DNA of 64,000 nt from Anaerolineae bacterium (GCA_013360465.1 JABWBO010000005.1:62001-126000); one strand, 5' to 3'; numbered from the stretch's first letter, positions 43,221 through 52,552 are shown. The notes: generated from the sequence alone by a model not told the origin. A program made the numbers and translations.

Positions 43221-44555
43221 ATGTCAACCGCTTCCATCGTGCAGCAGAATCGCGACTATACTCTGACCAGCTGGTCCGCCCAGGGAAGCTGGAACCCCAT
43301 CGTCTTCGACCATGCCGAAGGCGTCTATCTGTGGGATAGTGAAGGCAAACGCTATATCGACTGGTCGGCGCAGCTGGTCAACGTTAACATTGGGCACAGT
43401 CACCCTCACGTCGTCAGGGCGATTCAGGATCAGGTGGCGAAGCTGACCTATGTGCAGCCCAGCCACGCCACCGAAGTGCGTGGACGCCTGGGCGAGCTGA
43501 TCGCCGAAGTCACCCCCGGCGATCTGACCAAGACGTTCTTCACGCTGGGCGGTGCGGACGCCATCGAAAACGCCATGAAGATCGCCCGGCTGTACACCGG
43601 CAAGGACAAAATCCTCACCCGCTACAAGTCGTATCACGGCGGCACGTTCGCCGCTGCCACCGCCGGCGGCGATCCGCGTCGCCTGGGCATCGAACCCGGC
43701 GTGCCCTGGATCGTCCGCCTGCCTGACCCGTATGCCTACCGCAGCCCGATCTACGCCGGGCGCACCCAGGAAGAGGGCGATCTGATCGTCGCCGAGCTGA
43801 TCGAAGAGATCGTTTTGCAGGAAGGTCCGAAGCAGTGCGCGGCGATCCTGCTGGAAGGGTACAGCGGCAGCAGCGGAATCATGCAGCCGTCGGCGGTCTT
43901 CTGGTCGCGCATTCAGGAGATCGTCAGTCGCTACGACATGGTGCTGATCGTCGATGAGGTGATGAGCGGCTGGGGACGCACCGGTGAGTGGTTCGGTATC
44001 GAGCATTACCCGGATGTCAAACCGGACATCATGGTCACGGCGAAGGGACTGACCAGCGGCTACGTTCCGCTGGGCGCGACGATTGTCACCGACAAGATCG
44101 CCGCCTTTTTCAACGATCATGTCCTGCAGGGCGGGCTGACCTACAGCGCGCACACCCTGGCATGTGCGGCGGCAGTCGCCAATATCGAAGTCTACCGCAG
44201 CGAGAACCTGATCGAACGTTCGCGAGAACTGGGCAAGGTGCTGCGGCGCGGGCTGATGGATCTCGCCGAAAAACACCCGGTCATCGGCGATGTGCGCGGC
44301 ACGGGGCTGCATCAGGTCATCGAGCTGGTTAAGAACCGGACCACGCGCGAGCCGCTCAGCCCATTCAATGCGCCGTTCACCGAGCCGATGCAGAAGATCA
44401 GCAAGACCCTTAAAGAACATGGGCTGAGTACGCTGGTGCGCTGGAACTATGTCTTCAGCACCCCACCGCTGGTCATCACCGAGGAGCAGATTCAGGAAGG
44501 TCTGGCGATCCTCGACGCGGCGTTGGAGCAGGCGGACCCGTACTATCAGGGATGA
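43221..44555 (+). CDS. Class III PLP-dependent aminotransferase
   Basis: A 444-residue cytoplasmic aminotransferase. It has the N-terminal WDSEGKRYIDW, the PLP-phosphate loop GGADAIENAMKIAR near 110, Tyr/His in KSYHGGT, the ring-binding Asp245 in LIVDEVMSGWGRTG, and the Schiff-base Lys275 in VTAKGLTSGYVPLG. This pattern matches omega-amino-acid transaminases, with closest resemblance by eye to taurine--pyruvate or beta-alanine/GABA-type enzymes. It would transfer amino groups to pyruvate or 2-oxoglutarate. No pathway genes are next to it, so the substrate stays open. Confidence 0.85.
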   Translation: MSTASIVQQNRDYTLTSWSAQGSWNPIVFDHAEGVYLWDSEGKRYIDWSAQLVNVNIGHSHPHVVRAIQDQVAKLTYVQPSHATEVRGRLGELIAEVTPGDLTKTFFTLGGADAIENAMKIARLYTGKDKILTRYKSYHGGTFAAATAGGDPRRLGIEPGVPWIVRLPDPYAYRSPIYAGRTQEEGDLIVAELIEEIVLQEGPKQCAAILLEGYSGSSGIMQPSAVFWSRIQEIVSRYDMVLIVDEVMSGWGRTGEWFGIEHYPDVKPDIMVTAKGLTSGYVPLGATIVTDKIAAFFNDHVLQGGLTYSAHTLACAAAVANIEVYRSENLIERSRELGKVLRRGLMDLAEKHPVIGDVRGTGLHQVIELVKNRTTREPLSPFNAPFTEPMQKISKTLKEHGLSTLVRWNYVFSTPPLVITEEQIQEGLAILDAALEQADPYYQG

Positions 44556-44558
44556 GGT

Positions 44559-44607
44559 GTGAGGGATGAGAAGAGCGCGCGGTCCTTACTCGTCCCTCAT
44601 CCCTCAC
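44559..44607. terminator. 12-bp inverted repeat between convergent genes
   Basis: GTGAGGGATGAG (44559-44570) and CTCATCCCTCAC (44596-44607) pair perfectly around a 25-base loop, 4 bases after the aminotransferase stop and 17 before the end of the glycosyltransferase. It can serve as a two-way terminator. The loop holds no motif I recognise. Confidence 0.5.
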
Positions 44608-44623
44608 CCTTCTGTGCTGTTCG

Positions 44624-45352
44624 TCAATCCACGAAGCGGTATTTGACCAGCGTCCACAGCGCAGCGGGCGCGTCGGTCCACTTGATCTTCTTGCCTTCTG
44701 TCCACTCGCGCCCATTGTAGGAGATCGGCACTTCGTAGATGCGGATACCCTGCTTCAGCACCTTGGCGGTGAATTCCGGCTCGAACTCGAAGCCCCGCGC
44801 GTGAATCTTCATGCCGCGCACCACTTCAGCGCGGAAGACCTTGTAACACGTCTCCATGTCGCTGAGGATGGCGTTGTAGAGCATGTTGGTCACCAGCGTC
44901 AGCCCTTTGTTGGCGACCATATTCCAGAAGTTCATCGCCTTGCGCGGACCGCCCAGGAAGCGCGATCCATAGACGACAGGGCTGATTCCTTCCTGCACCG
45001 GGCGCAGCAGGATGGGATAGTCACGTGGATCGTATTCCAGATCGGCATCCTGAATCAGGAAGATGTCGCCGGTAGCATGCTGAAAGCCGGTGACCAGCGC
45101 CGCGCCTTTGCCGCCGTTCTGTTCGCGGTAGATGATCTTGACATCCGGGTGCTGCTCCGCTTCGATCTCCGCCAGGACATCGCGCGTGCCGTCGGTCGAA
45201 CCATCATCGACGATCACAATCTGCTGCGCCAGACCCACATCCTGGACTCGTTCCAGCATCTCGGCAATCGTACTGACTTCGTTATAACAGGGGATGATCA
45301 CGCTGAGCGTGAGCGGTTTGCCTTCTGCGGCGCGCGGATGGTGTTTGGTCAT
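44624..45352 (-). CDS. Family 2 glycosyltransferase (dolichol-phosphate-mannose-synthase type)
   Basis: A 242-residue GT-A fold glycosyltransferase: SVIIPCYNE near residue 20, VDDGSTDGT near 49, GKGAALVTGF near 80, and the DxD-like QDADLEY near 99. The C-terminus (YNAILSDMETCYKVFRAEV, then GFEFEPEFTAK) matches DPM1-like enzymes that transfer sugars to polyprenyl phosphate for cell-wall or glycoprotein synthesis. No membrane segment is visible, as in the short DPM1 form. I start at ATG 45352 (AGGAAAAG upstream); the track ORF is 73 residues longer through the leader. A minus-strand TATAAT at 45420-45425 is the likely -10. Confidence 0.87.
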   Translation of the reverse strand: MTKHHPRAAEGKPLTLSVIIPCYNEVSTIAEMLERVQDVGLAQQIVIVDDGSTDGTRDVLAEIEAEQHPDVKIIYREQNGGKGAALVTGFQHATGDIFLIQDADLEYDPRDYPILLRPVQEGISPVVYGSRFLGGPRKAMNFWNMVANKGLTLVTNMLYNAILSDMETCYKVFRAEVVRGMKIHARGFEFEPEFTAKVLKQGIRIYEVPISYNGREWTEGKKIKWTDAPAALWTLVKYRFVD

Positions 45353-45419
45353 CTTTTCCTGCGTCAAGCCTTTCCGACAGGAGAACCCCATACCAGACAA
45401 CAATGGGGTGGACTTACGG

Positions 45420-45425
45420 ATTATA
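45420..45425 (-). promoter_or_regulatory. Probable -10 box of the glycosyltransferase gene
   Basis: TATAAT on the minus strand lies 68 bases before the start. A 7-bp inverted repeat (ACCCCAT/ATGGGGT, 45385-45409) lies in the leader. Confidence 0.45.
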
Positions 45426-45497
45426 TCATAGGGGGGAACGGGCTGTGCTAAACTGGAACTGCTACCGTTCATCCGCGTATTTGACTGAGGATGGCGC

Positions 45498-47120
45498 ATG
45501 AAACTTTTCCTCGTATTGATCTCATTCGCGCTGCTGACCGGCTGCCAGCTGACGCAATCCGGGGATGCCACGCCCGTTCCGACCGACGCCGAATCTGCGA
45601 CCGCCGAAGCGACTGAAGCTGCGACCCCCGACTTTCAGCCGGAAGTCGTCACCGAAGAACCCGATCCGTTTGCCACGCCGACCGATGCCCCGCGCGTGAC
45701 TCTTGCGCCGAGCGACGTTCTTCTTGGCGGCGTCCTCGCCTGGATCGGCGGCGACGGCGTGATCAACCTGAGCGGGCGGACCGCCCAGATCGCGCTGATC
45801 GGCACGGACGGCGCGATCTCCACGCTCCTAGAATTTCCCGACACCGGACGTCCGGCGGCGGCGTGCGGCGAGCGGGCGACTTCGCCTGATGGGCAGCTTT
45901 TCGCCTTTTACGTCGGCGACGACCGCGGCGCGCTCTATATGATGCGCGGCGCACAGCCGCCGGTCGCGCTCGGCGAGATCGAATATCTCGCCTGCCTGGG
46001 GATGGGGACCTTCCGCTATTCTCCGGCGGGCGGGCGCTTCGCCTACCTCGATTACGTCTTCGGCGCGGCGCTGAACGATTTTGCTGATGGCGTCCTGCGC
46101 ATCTACGACTCGACTTCGCTGGCGCAGGTGGCGTCGTTCGAAGACGTGGTCGCCTACGATCTGGGCGACAATGACGCTGCTTTTCTGCGCTTCTATGCCA
46201 GCGCCGAAGGGATCGCCGACGAAGCGGCGGTGATCTTTTGGGATGGGGCGAATGAGCGCGAACTCGCCACCCTGCTGCCGACCGAAGAAGGCTGTCGTTT
46301 CACCAGCGGGCAGATCGTGCGCGTGGGGGGCGATCCGCTGCTGGTGATGGGTCACCGCTGCACGCGCGGCGACACGACGACTCACTGGCAGCTTTATTCA
46401 GTCAGCGTCGAGGAGGGCAGCGTGACGCTGATCGACAGCGATTCCCAACCCGGCAGTTTTGTCACTTTCGCCCGCACCAACGTCATGTTTTCGTCGCCGG
46501 ACGGCGAGACCGTCTATTTCACCGTCCCGGACGGCGTGACCGCCTACACCGTTGCCGTCGCGGCGATCCAGCTCAGCCAGCTGGCGGAACCGGCGAGCCT
46601 GAGCATCGTCGTGCCGGTCGCGCGCCAGGCGGTATTCCCCAACTACAGCGGGACGACCAACGCTGCGCCGCGTTTCGCGCCTGATGGGCGCTGGCTGGCG
46701 GCGGTCGTGACTTCTCCCGATGGCGATAATCAGCTCGTGCTGATGGAACTGGATGCGCCGGAGGATGCGCCGCTGACGGTCGGCGCCGGGGCGCGCGGTG
46801 ACCTCATCCCGGCATTTGCCTTCAGTGCCTTGAGCGAGCGGCTTTATTACGTCGCCGGCGGCGATGACAACGCCCTGTACGCCCTTGATCTGGCATCGGG
46901 CGCGGAACGACGGATCACGCGCGGGCAGTTCGTCGACGCCCTGGTCGTCCAGGGCGACCGCGCCGCCGTGCTGGAACGCCGCCTGGAAGAACAGCCGCCT
47001 GCCGAGTTTGTCGATCTGGTGCTGGTCAATCTCGGCGATGGCTCCAGGCGCATCGTCTTCCGGTCAGAGCCGGTTGCCGGGGGCGGATCGACCATCGCTG
47101 TGCCGCTGACCTGGCGCTGA
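45498..47120 (+). CDS. Lipoprotein with beta-propeller repeats
   Basis: A 540-residue lipoprotein. The lipobox is ALLTGC (Cys near residue 16), then a short Thr/Ala/Pro linker to about 75. The body has spaced propeller-type strands (GQLFAFYVGDDRGALYMMRG, RFAPDGRWLAAVVTSPDGDN, LYYVAGGDDNALYALDLASG), most like PD40/TolB blades but irregular. No enzyme motif is visible. GAGGATG lies before the ATG, and TAAACT at about 45448 is a possible -10. It shares the divergent region with the glycosyltransferase gene. Function unknown. Confidence 0.7.
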   Translation: MKLFLVLISFALLTGCQLTQSGDATPVPTDAESATAEATEAATPDFQPEVVTEEPDPFATPTDAPRVTLAPSDVLLGGVLAWIGGDGVINLSGRTAQIALIGTDGAISTLLEFPDTGRPAAACGERATSPDGQLFAFYVGDDRGALYMMRGAQPPVALGEIEYLACLGMGTFRYSPAGGRFAYLDYVFGAALNDFADGVLRIYDSTSLAQVASFEDVVAYDLGDNDAAFLRFYASAEGIADEAAVIFWDGANERELATLLPTEEGCRFTSGQIVRVGGDPLLVMGHRCTRGDTTTHWQLYSVSVEEGSVTLIDSDSQPGSFVTFARTNVMFSSPDGETVYFTVPDGVTAYTVAVAAIQLSQLAEPASLSIVVPVARQAVFPNYSGTTNAAPRFAPDGRWLAAVVTSPDGDNQLVLMELDAPEDAPLTVGAGARGDLIPAFAFSALSERLYYVAGGDDNALYALDLASGAERRITRGQFVDALVVQGDRAAVLERRLEEQPPAEFVDLVLVNLGDGSRRIVFRSEPVAGGGSTIAVPLTWR

Positions 47121-47137
47121 AAAGCGACCATCTGTGC

Positions 47138-47143
47138 TACAAT
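47138..47143 (+). promoter_or_regulatory. Extended -10 box directly before priA
   Basis: TGC-TACAAT ends 7 bases before the priA ATG, with no Shine-Dalgarno in between beyond a GGGG stretch. This points to a leaderless or near-leaderless transcript. Confidence 0.45.
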
Positions 47144-47150
47144 AGGGGAT

Positions 47151-49865
47151 ATGTACGTTCAAGTCGTCGTCAATACCCCTGTCGATGCTGTCTTCGATTA
47201 TCACCTGCCGCCGGAGCTTGATGGGCAGATCGAGCCAGGGCATCTGGTGCAGGTGGATTTTCGCACGGCGATGGAACCCGCCATCGTCGTCGGCGTCAGC
47301 GAGACGACCTCGGTCGCCAGGACCAAACCGGTGATCGCCCGGCTTGATCCCGCGCCGGTGGTCACGCCGCTGCAAATCGAAATCTCCCGCTGGCTGGCGT
47401 CATCGTCGCTGTCGCCGCTCAGCGCCTGCCTGTGGCTGTGGTTGCCGCCGGGGCTGACCGGTCACAGCGAGGTGGTGGCGTCGCTGGAACCGGAATATGA
47501 CGCCGCTGCCATCAAAACCCCCGAAGAGCGCGAACTGGTGGCGCTGCTGCAAAAACGAGGCGCGCTGCGGGCGCGTCAGCTCAATCTGGCGCTTTCTGGC
47601 AAGAACTGGCGCGCCGCCGCCGACTCGCTGGCGAAAGCGGGCGTCATTCGCAAAGAATCGACGCTCTCCCCGCCGCGCGTGCGCCCGCGCGTCGTGCAAA
47701 CCGCTGCCCTGGCGGTGCATCCCAGGAATATCGCCCGCGAAGTGCGCGCCCTGGAGCGTCCTTCGCTGATGGCGAACCTTCTCGAACTGGTCTCCGACGT
47801 GCCGGACATCGAGGATCGGACCGCGCTGCGCCTTTCCGGGGCGAATGACGCCCACCTGCAAAAGCTGCTCGACCAGAACCTGGTGAAACGCAGCCGCACC
47901 GGCAAGCTGAACACGGCGGTGGAGGTCACGGCGGTCCTGGCGGCGCTGCACCAGATGCGCAAACTGGAGAAGCCGCTGCGCATCCTCAACATCCTGGCGC
48001 GCGAGAATCAGACGGTCGAGGTCAGCTGGATCTATGCCCAGGCGGATGCCGCGCTTGCCGACCTCAAGAAGCTGGAAGAGGCGGGGCTGATTTACCTGGG
48101 CGAGCGCGACTCCTGGCGCGACTCGCTGGCGGGCAAGACTTTCGCCGCCGCCATCCCGCCGATGCTGACGCCGGAGCAGGAGGATGCCTGGCGCGACATC
48201 CGGGCTGCGCTGTCTGACAGTGCAGCCGACGGAAAATATGCCGGGTTTCTGCTGCACGGCGTCACCGGAAGCGGCAAGACTGAGATCTACCTGCGCGCCA
48301 TCGAAGCTGCCATCGCAGCCGGACGGTCGGCGATCCTGCTGGTCCCGGAGATCGCCCTGACGCCGCAGACCGCCCGTCGTGTGGCGGCGCGCTTTCCGGG
48401 GCAGACCGCCATCATCCACAGCGCCATCAGCGACGGCGAGCGTTACGACACCTGGCGGCGCGCCCGCGAGGGACTGGTGCGGGTGATCGTCGGGGCGCGG
48501 TCGGCGCTGTTCGCCCCGCTGATCGATCTGGGTCTGGTGATCCTGGACGAAGAGCACGACAGCAGCTACAAGCAGTCGCCGCCGTTCACCGCCCCGCACT
48601 ATCACGCCCGCGATGTGGCGGAACATCTGATGCGTGCGCGCGGCGGTGTGCTGCTGCTGGGCAGCGCCACGCCGGCGGTGGAGACAATGTTCCGGGCGAC
48701 GCGGGGCGACTTTCGTCTGCTGGAACTGCCGCGCCGCATCATGGGACACCGAGCGCATATTCAGGAACTGAGCGAGCAGGCGGGCGTTCTGCCGCGCTAC
48801 CGCCCGGAAGATCACACCGACGAAGGGCTGATGATCGACCTGCCGCCCGTCGAGACCGTCGATATGCGCGTCGAACTCAAGGTGGGCAACACCGGCATCT
48901 TCAGCCGGGCGCTGCAGGCGGCGCTGAAAGACGTACTGGCGAATAAGGAACAGGCGATCTTGTTCCTGAACCGGCGCGGTCAGGCGACCTACGTCTTCTG
49001 CCGAGACTGCGGCTATGTCGCGGCATGTCCGCACTGCGAGACGCCGCTGACCTTTCACCGTGTTGACGAGGCGCTGCGCTGTCACCGCTGCGGATTCACC
49101 GTCCCACAGCCGGAAACCTGCCCGAAGTGCGGTTCGAGTCGCATCCGCTATTTCGGTGCGGGGACGCAGCAGGTCGAAAGCGCGCTGGTCAAGCTGTTTC
49201 CACAGGCGCGCGTCGCCCGCTGGGATGCCGACACCGCCACGTCGCATGACGAACACGAGGCGATCTGGATGCGCTTCGTGCAGCGGCGGGTCGATGTCAT
49301 GATCGGTACGCAGATGATCGCCAAAGGGCTGGACCTGCCGCTGGTGACGCTGGTCGGCATCGTCAGCGCCGACATCGGTCTGGCGCTGCCCGACTTCCGC
49401 GCCGGCGAGCGCACCTTTCAGCTGCTGACGCAGGTCGCCGGGCGGGCGGGACGCGGGCTGCTGGGCGGGCGGGTGATCCTGCAAACCTACCAGCCGGGGC
49501 ATGACGCCATCGCTGCCGCCGCCCGCCATGATTATGCCGCTTTTTACGCGCATGAAATCGCCGCCCGGCGCGACCTAGGGTATCCGCCGTTTCGCCGGCT
49601 GGTGCGCATCCTCTTCCGCTTTTCCAGCGAGTCGACGGCGCGCGCCGAAGCTGAGCAGGCGGCGATGCGGCTGCGCATCCGCCTGGCGCAGAAAGACCTG
49701 ACGGGAACCGAGCTGATTGGACCCGCGCCCTGCTTCTTCACGCGCGAGAACACCCTCTACCGCTGGCATCTCCTGCTGCGCGGACCGGACCCGGTCAAGG
49801 CGCTCGAAGGCATTCAGCCGCGCAAGGGCTGGTACATCGACATCGACCCACTGGAGGTGCTTTAG
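47151..49865 (+). CDS. priA: Primosomal protein N' (replication restart helicase)
   Basis: A 904-residue PriA. The N-terminal 3' DNA-binding domain (VQVVVNTPVDAVFDYHLP) and a winged-helix-like region come first. The superfamily-2 helicase core starts at about 370 with Walker A GVTGSGKTE, DEEHDSSYKQ (DEEH box) and GSATPAVET. A zinc domain with paired CxxC motifs (CRDCGYVAACPHC, CHRCGF, CPKCG) lies near 625-665, and motif VI near 760 (QVAGRAGRG). PriA reloads the replisome at stalled forks. The protein is longer than E. coli PriA (732), mainly from an insertion in the first 370 residues. A MITE-like element lies right after its stop. Confidence 0.92.
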   Translation: MYVQVVVNTPVDAVFDYHLPPELDGQIEPGHLVQVDFRTAMEPAIVVGVSETTSVARTKPVIARLDPAPVVTPLQIEISRWLASSSLSPLSACLWLWLPPGLTGHSEVVASLEPEYDAAAIKTPEERELVALLQKRGALRARQLNLALSGKNWRAAADSLAKAGVIRKESTLSPPRVRPRVVQTAALAVHPRNIAREVRALERPSLMANLLELVSDVPDIEDRTALRLSGANDAHLQKLLDQNLVKRSRTGKLNTAVEVTAVLAALHQMRKLEKPLRILNILARENQTVEVSWIYAQADAALADLKKLEEAGLIYLGERDSWRDSLAGKTFAAAIPPMLTPEQEDAWRDIRAALSDSAADGKYAGFLLHGVTGSGKTEIYLRAIEAAIAAGRSAILLVPEIALTPQTARRVAARFPGQTAIIHSAISDGERYDTWRRAREGLVRVIVGARSALFAPLIDLGLVILDEEHDSSYKQSPPFTAPHYHARDVAEHLMRARGGVLLLGSATPAVETMFRATRGDFRLLELPRRIMGHRAHIQELSEQAGVLPRYRPEDHTDEGLMIDLPPVETVDMRVELKVGNTGIFSRALQAALKDVLANKEQAILFLNRRGQATYVFCRDCGYVAACPHCETPLTFHRVDEALRCHRCGFTVPQPETCPKCGSSRIRYFGAGTQQVESALVKLFPQARVARWDADTATSHDEHEAIWMRFVQRRVDVMIGTQMIAKGLDLPLVTLVGIVSADIGLALPDFRAGERTFQLLTQVAGRAGRGLLGGRVILQTYQPGHDAIAAAARHDYAAFYAHEIAARRDLGYPPFRRLVRILFRFSSESTARAEAEQAAMRLRIRLAQKDLTGTELIGPAPCFFTRENTLYRWHLLLRGPDPVKALEGIQPRKGWYIDIDPLEVL

Positions 49866-49868
49866 GCG
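49859..49868 (+). repeat. Left copy of a 10-bp target-site duplication
   Basis: GCTTTAGGCG spans the priA stop codon (CTT TAG) and is repeated exactly at 50015-50024, on the other side of the MITE-like element. Confidence 0.7.
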
Positions 49869-50014
49869 CTGTTATGAACTTCTGCGGTAGGAGTTCCCCT
49901 CACCCCTGTATCCCCTCTCCCACGCGCGCGGGGCGAGGGGACCTGACTCCCCCTTCTCCCCGTTTTTGTGGGAGAAGGGGGACGGGGGGTTGAGGGGAGA
50001 AAAGTTCGTAACAG
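49869..50014. mobile_element. MITE-like element with terminal inverted repeats
   Basis: A 146-bp element. Its ends are inverted repeats, CTGTTATGAACTTCT against the complement CTGTTACGAACTTTTCT. It is flanked by exact 10-bp direct repeats (GCTTTAGGCG), the mark of a transposition event. The inside forms a long GC-rich hairpin, including a 12-bp stem CCCCCTTCTCCC/GGGAGAAGGGGG. It has no ORF, so movement would depend on a transposase elsewhere. It lies between priA and the convergent gene and probably now works as a terminator. A degenerate relative lies at about 61829. Confidence 0.75.
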
Positions 50015-50024
50015 GCTTTAGGCG
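50015..50024 (+). repeat. Right copy of the 10-bp target-site duplication
   Basis: GCTTTAGGCG, identical to 49859-49868. Confidence 0.7.
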
Positions 50025-50027
50025 GCG

Positions 50028-51077
50028 CTAGACCCGAATCACCGCGCCGCAGTAGTCGCAGGCGATCTGCCGTTGATTTGCCACGAGCTGCGGCAGTGTC
50101 CCCCCGCAGGAGGGACAGGCGGTCGGCGCGCTGCGCAGCGATTCCAGCACTTCCGGGTCGGGCTGGATGGCGCGTTCGTCGTTCACATCGCCTTGGGTCA
50201 TGCGCTCGATCTGCGCCGCCCAGAATTTGCACTGCACCCCGCCCTTGACCTCGACCGTCGTTTGTCCTAACGGTGCGCCAGACTTGAATGTGAAGTGCAG
50301 CAGGTCTTTGCCGCCGAACAGCCCTTTGTTTTCCGCCGTTACGCTCTCGATCTGGTGGAGCGGAATCTCCCATTCCAGTTCCTGCGTCTTCTTGCCGCCG
50401 AACAAGCCGAGCTTCTTGCCGGTGGTCTCTTTTTGCTCAAAGACGAGCCGCTGATCGGTCAGATAGAGGATGCCGTCCGGATCGTCCTTGTCCCTGCCGG
50501 AAGCCTGCCATTCCGCTTTGGCGGCGAGGAACACCCCTTCTTCCGCCAGAAAAGGGAAAGCCGCTTCGTCGCGCTGGTCGAGTATCCAGGTGATGTTCGA
50601 AAGCTGCGCCAGCGTCTGGCTGACATCGCTGCTCAGCCTGCTGTAAGACGTCCTGACTCGGCTTTGAGCGTCGCTCAGCACATTCTTGACCAGCCGCACT
50701 TCGTTTTCCAGATCGGGCAAATCCCGTTCCAGCGCGCCGACCTTGGCGCTCTGCATTTCAACGCGGTCTACCGCCTTGCGTAGTCGCTCCATCTCGCTGC
50801 GCAGCCTCGAAGCTTCGCCTTCCAGCGATTGTCCTGCTTCTCGCCGCGCCGTCTCCCAGTGCTGCGCCAGTACGCCGGCTTTCTGTTCCAGATAGCTGGC
50901 AAAGACATAGCCTCGGCTGCGCACCCGCTCGATCTCTCCCGGCAGCGAGATGATCTTGCGGCTCAGTTCGGCGATCTCCTCGGCGAGGGTGTGCAGCGTC
51001 GAGTCACGGTAGATGTTCTCGAAATCGAGGCGCAGCGCGGCGAATCGAGCAGCGAAGGGGTTCTGTGTATCACTCAT
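50028..51077 (-). CDS. Coiled-coil protein with PH-like domain and C-terminal zinc ribbon
   Basis: A 349-residue cytoplasmic protein. Residues 10-165 are a long helical coiled coil (ETARREAGQSLEGEASRLRSE region and its neighbours). Residues 170-290 have the strands of a PH/GRAM-like domain (GILYLTDQRLVFEQKE, then WEIPLHQIESVTAENKG and LHFTFKSG), often used to bind lipids. A zinc ribbon, CPSCGG ... CDYCGAV, ends the protein. It may be a membrane-linked scaffold or part of a damage or vesicle response; I do not recognise a described homologue. AGGAGAG lies 7 bases before the ATG. It converges on priA across the MITE. Confidence 0.65.
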   Translation of the reverse strand: MSDTQNPFAARFAALRLDFENIYRDSTLHTLAEEIAELSRKIISLPGEIERVRSRGYVFASYLEQKAGVLAQHWETARREAGQSLEGEASRLRSEMERLRKAVDRVEMQSAKVGALERDLPDLENEVRLVKNVLSDAQSRVRTSYSRLSSDVSQTLAQLSNITWILDQRDEAAFPFLAEEGVFLAAKAEWQASGRDKDDPDGILYLTDQRLVFEQKETTGKKLGLFGGKKTQELEWEIPLHQIESVTAENKGLFGGKDLLHFTFKSGAPLGQTTVEVKGGVQCKFWAAQIERMTQGDVNDERAIQPDPEVLESLRSAPTACPSCGGTLPQLVANQRQIACDYCGAVIRV

Positions 51078-51259
51078 GGCAGGCTCTCCTTGATGAAAGC
51101 GCGTCGTTTAGTTCGACACATGGGCGAATGTTGCCAGAATCGCGCCTGCTCCGCTAGTGTCGTCGGCTGTCCAAGTCGATCCAAACTGGTCTGCATTGGT
51201 CTGCTGTGCGCGATGTAGACTGGACGCCATCAACACATTGGGATTGGGCTGGACCCCTC

Positions 51260-52477
51260 GTGAAACGCCATCTTGTCCCCATCTTCATCATCGTTCTGGT
51301 CAACTTCGTCGGCTCAAACATGGTGCTGCCCACGCTGCCGCTGTATGCGCAGCGCCACTTCGACTCTTCCCCAGAGAATATCACGGCGATGCTGGGCAGC
51401 TATTTCATCGCGCTGTTCATCGCCGCGCCGGTCATCGGTCGCCTGTCGGATCGCTATGGTAGGCTGCCGGTGCTGATCGTCAGCCAGATGGGGACGGTGA
51501 TCGGCTTCCTGATCCTGGCGAACGCCACCGCCATGTGGCAGCTTTTTCTCGCCCGCGTCCTCGATGGGATCACCGGGGGCAATATCATCGTGGCGCAGGC
51601 GTACATCACCGACATCAGCCCACGCGAGGAGCGAACGCGCTCACTCGGCGTCGTCTGGATGGCGTTCGGAATGGGGTCGATCATGGGTCCGGCGGTCGGC
51701 GGCTACCTCAGCGCGCTGGCGGATGACCGCGCCCCGTTCTGGATCGGTGCATTGGTCGCCACGCTGACCGTCGTCCTCACCCGGTTAGCGCTGCGCGAGA
51801 CGCTGACCCCGGAGCGCCGTGCCGAACGAATGGCGGCGCTCAGCCGCTCCGGCACACTCACCCTGCGCGACGCGCTCAGACAGGCGTCGCTGCTGCTGAT
51901 CCTGGTGACCGCCTATAGCGTACAGTTCAGCATGGCGCTGCTGACCTCAACCTTTGCGCTCTTCGGCGCTGCGGTGATTTTTTCCGGGCAGCCGCCCGCA
52001 GTGCAGAGCGTCGGCGTCGGCACGCTGCTGATGATGATCGGCGTCGGTCAGCTCCTCACGCAGCTGTTGTGGATCAAGCCGCTGATTGAGCGCTATGGCG
52101 AGCGCCGCCTGATCCTGGTTGGGACGCTGCTGCGCGCCTTCTCGCTCCTGCTGGTCGCCGCTAGCGCCTTCCCGGTGGTCGCCGGTCTGTCCCTGCTCCT
52201 GTTCGCCTCGGCGTCGGGTATCATGATGCCTTCGCTGCAATCCCTGGCGACGGTTAGCGTGAGTGAGGAACGCAGCGGGGCGGTACTCGGCTACTATCAA
52301 TCGGCGACCAGTCTGGGGATCATCAGCGGGACGCTGCTCGGCGGCGTACTCTTTGCCGCCGCGCCGCAGCTGCCGTTCCTGGTGGGGGCGGCTATCCTGA
52401 TCATCGTCGCCCTGCCGGCGGTGCTGCGCTTGCAGCGCATACCCGTCTTTTCACCGGAACTCGTGCCGACTGCCTGA
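51260..52477 (+). CDS. MFS efflux transporter (tetracycline-resistance-like)
   Basis: A 405-residue membrane protein with about 12 hydrophobic segments. Family motif A appears between the second and third helices as GRLSDRYGRLPVL, and motif C-like VVWMAFGMGSIMGPAVGG marks the antiporter (DHA1/Tet) branch. It likely exports small molecules or drugs with proton exchange. The start is uncertain: GTG 51260 gives a short N-terminus right before helix 1, while the track's GTG 51206 adds 18 residues; neither has a strong Shine-Dalgarno. The gene stands alone, with no regulator next to it. Confidence 0.82.
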   Translation: MKRHLVPIFIIVLVNFVGSNMVLPTLPLYAQRHFDSSPENITAMLGSYFIALFIAAPVIGRLSDRYGRLPVLIVSQMGTVIGFLILANATAMWQLFLARVLDGITGGNIIVAQAYITDISPREERTRSLGVVWMAFGMGSIMGPAVGGYLSALADDRAPFWIGALVATLTVVLTRLALRETLTPERRAERMAALSRSGTLTLRDALRQASLLLILVTAYSVQFSMALLTSTFALFGAAVIFSGQPPAVQSVGVGTLLMMIGVGQLLTQLLWIKPLIERYGERRLILVGTLLRAFSLLLVAASAFPVVAGLSLLLFASASGIMMPSLQSLATVSVSEERSGAVLGYYQSATSLGIISGTLLGGVLFAAAPQLPFLVGAAILIIVALPAVLRLQRIPVFSPELVPTA

Positions 52478-52552
52478 ACGCTGCTGCGCCCGGCGGCGTA
52501 CCCTGTACAAAAGTACCGATATCCCCGCCGCGCAATAGGGTGATCAGACGGC

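Noticed and set aside
47400-49553. 717-residue minus-strand ORF opposite priA
   Set aside because: High Arg/Gln/His shadow composition and no family motif, while priA is unambiguous.
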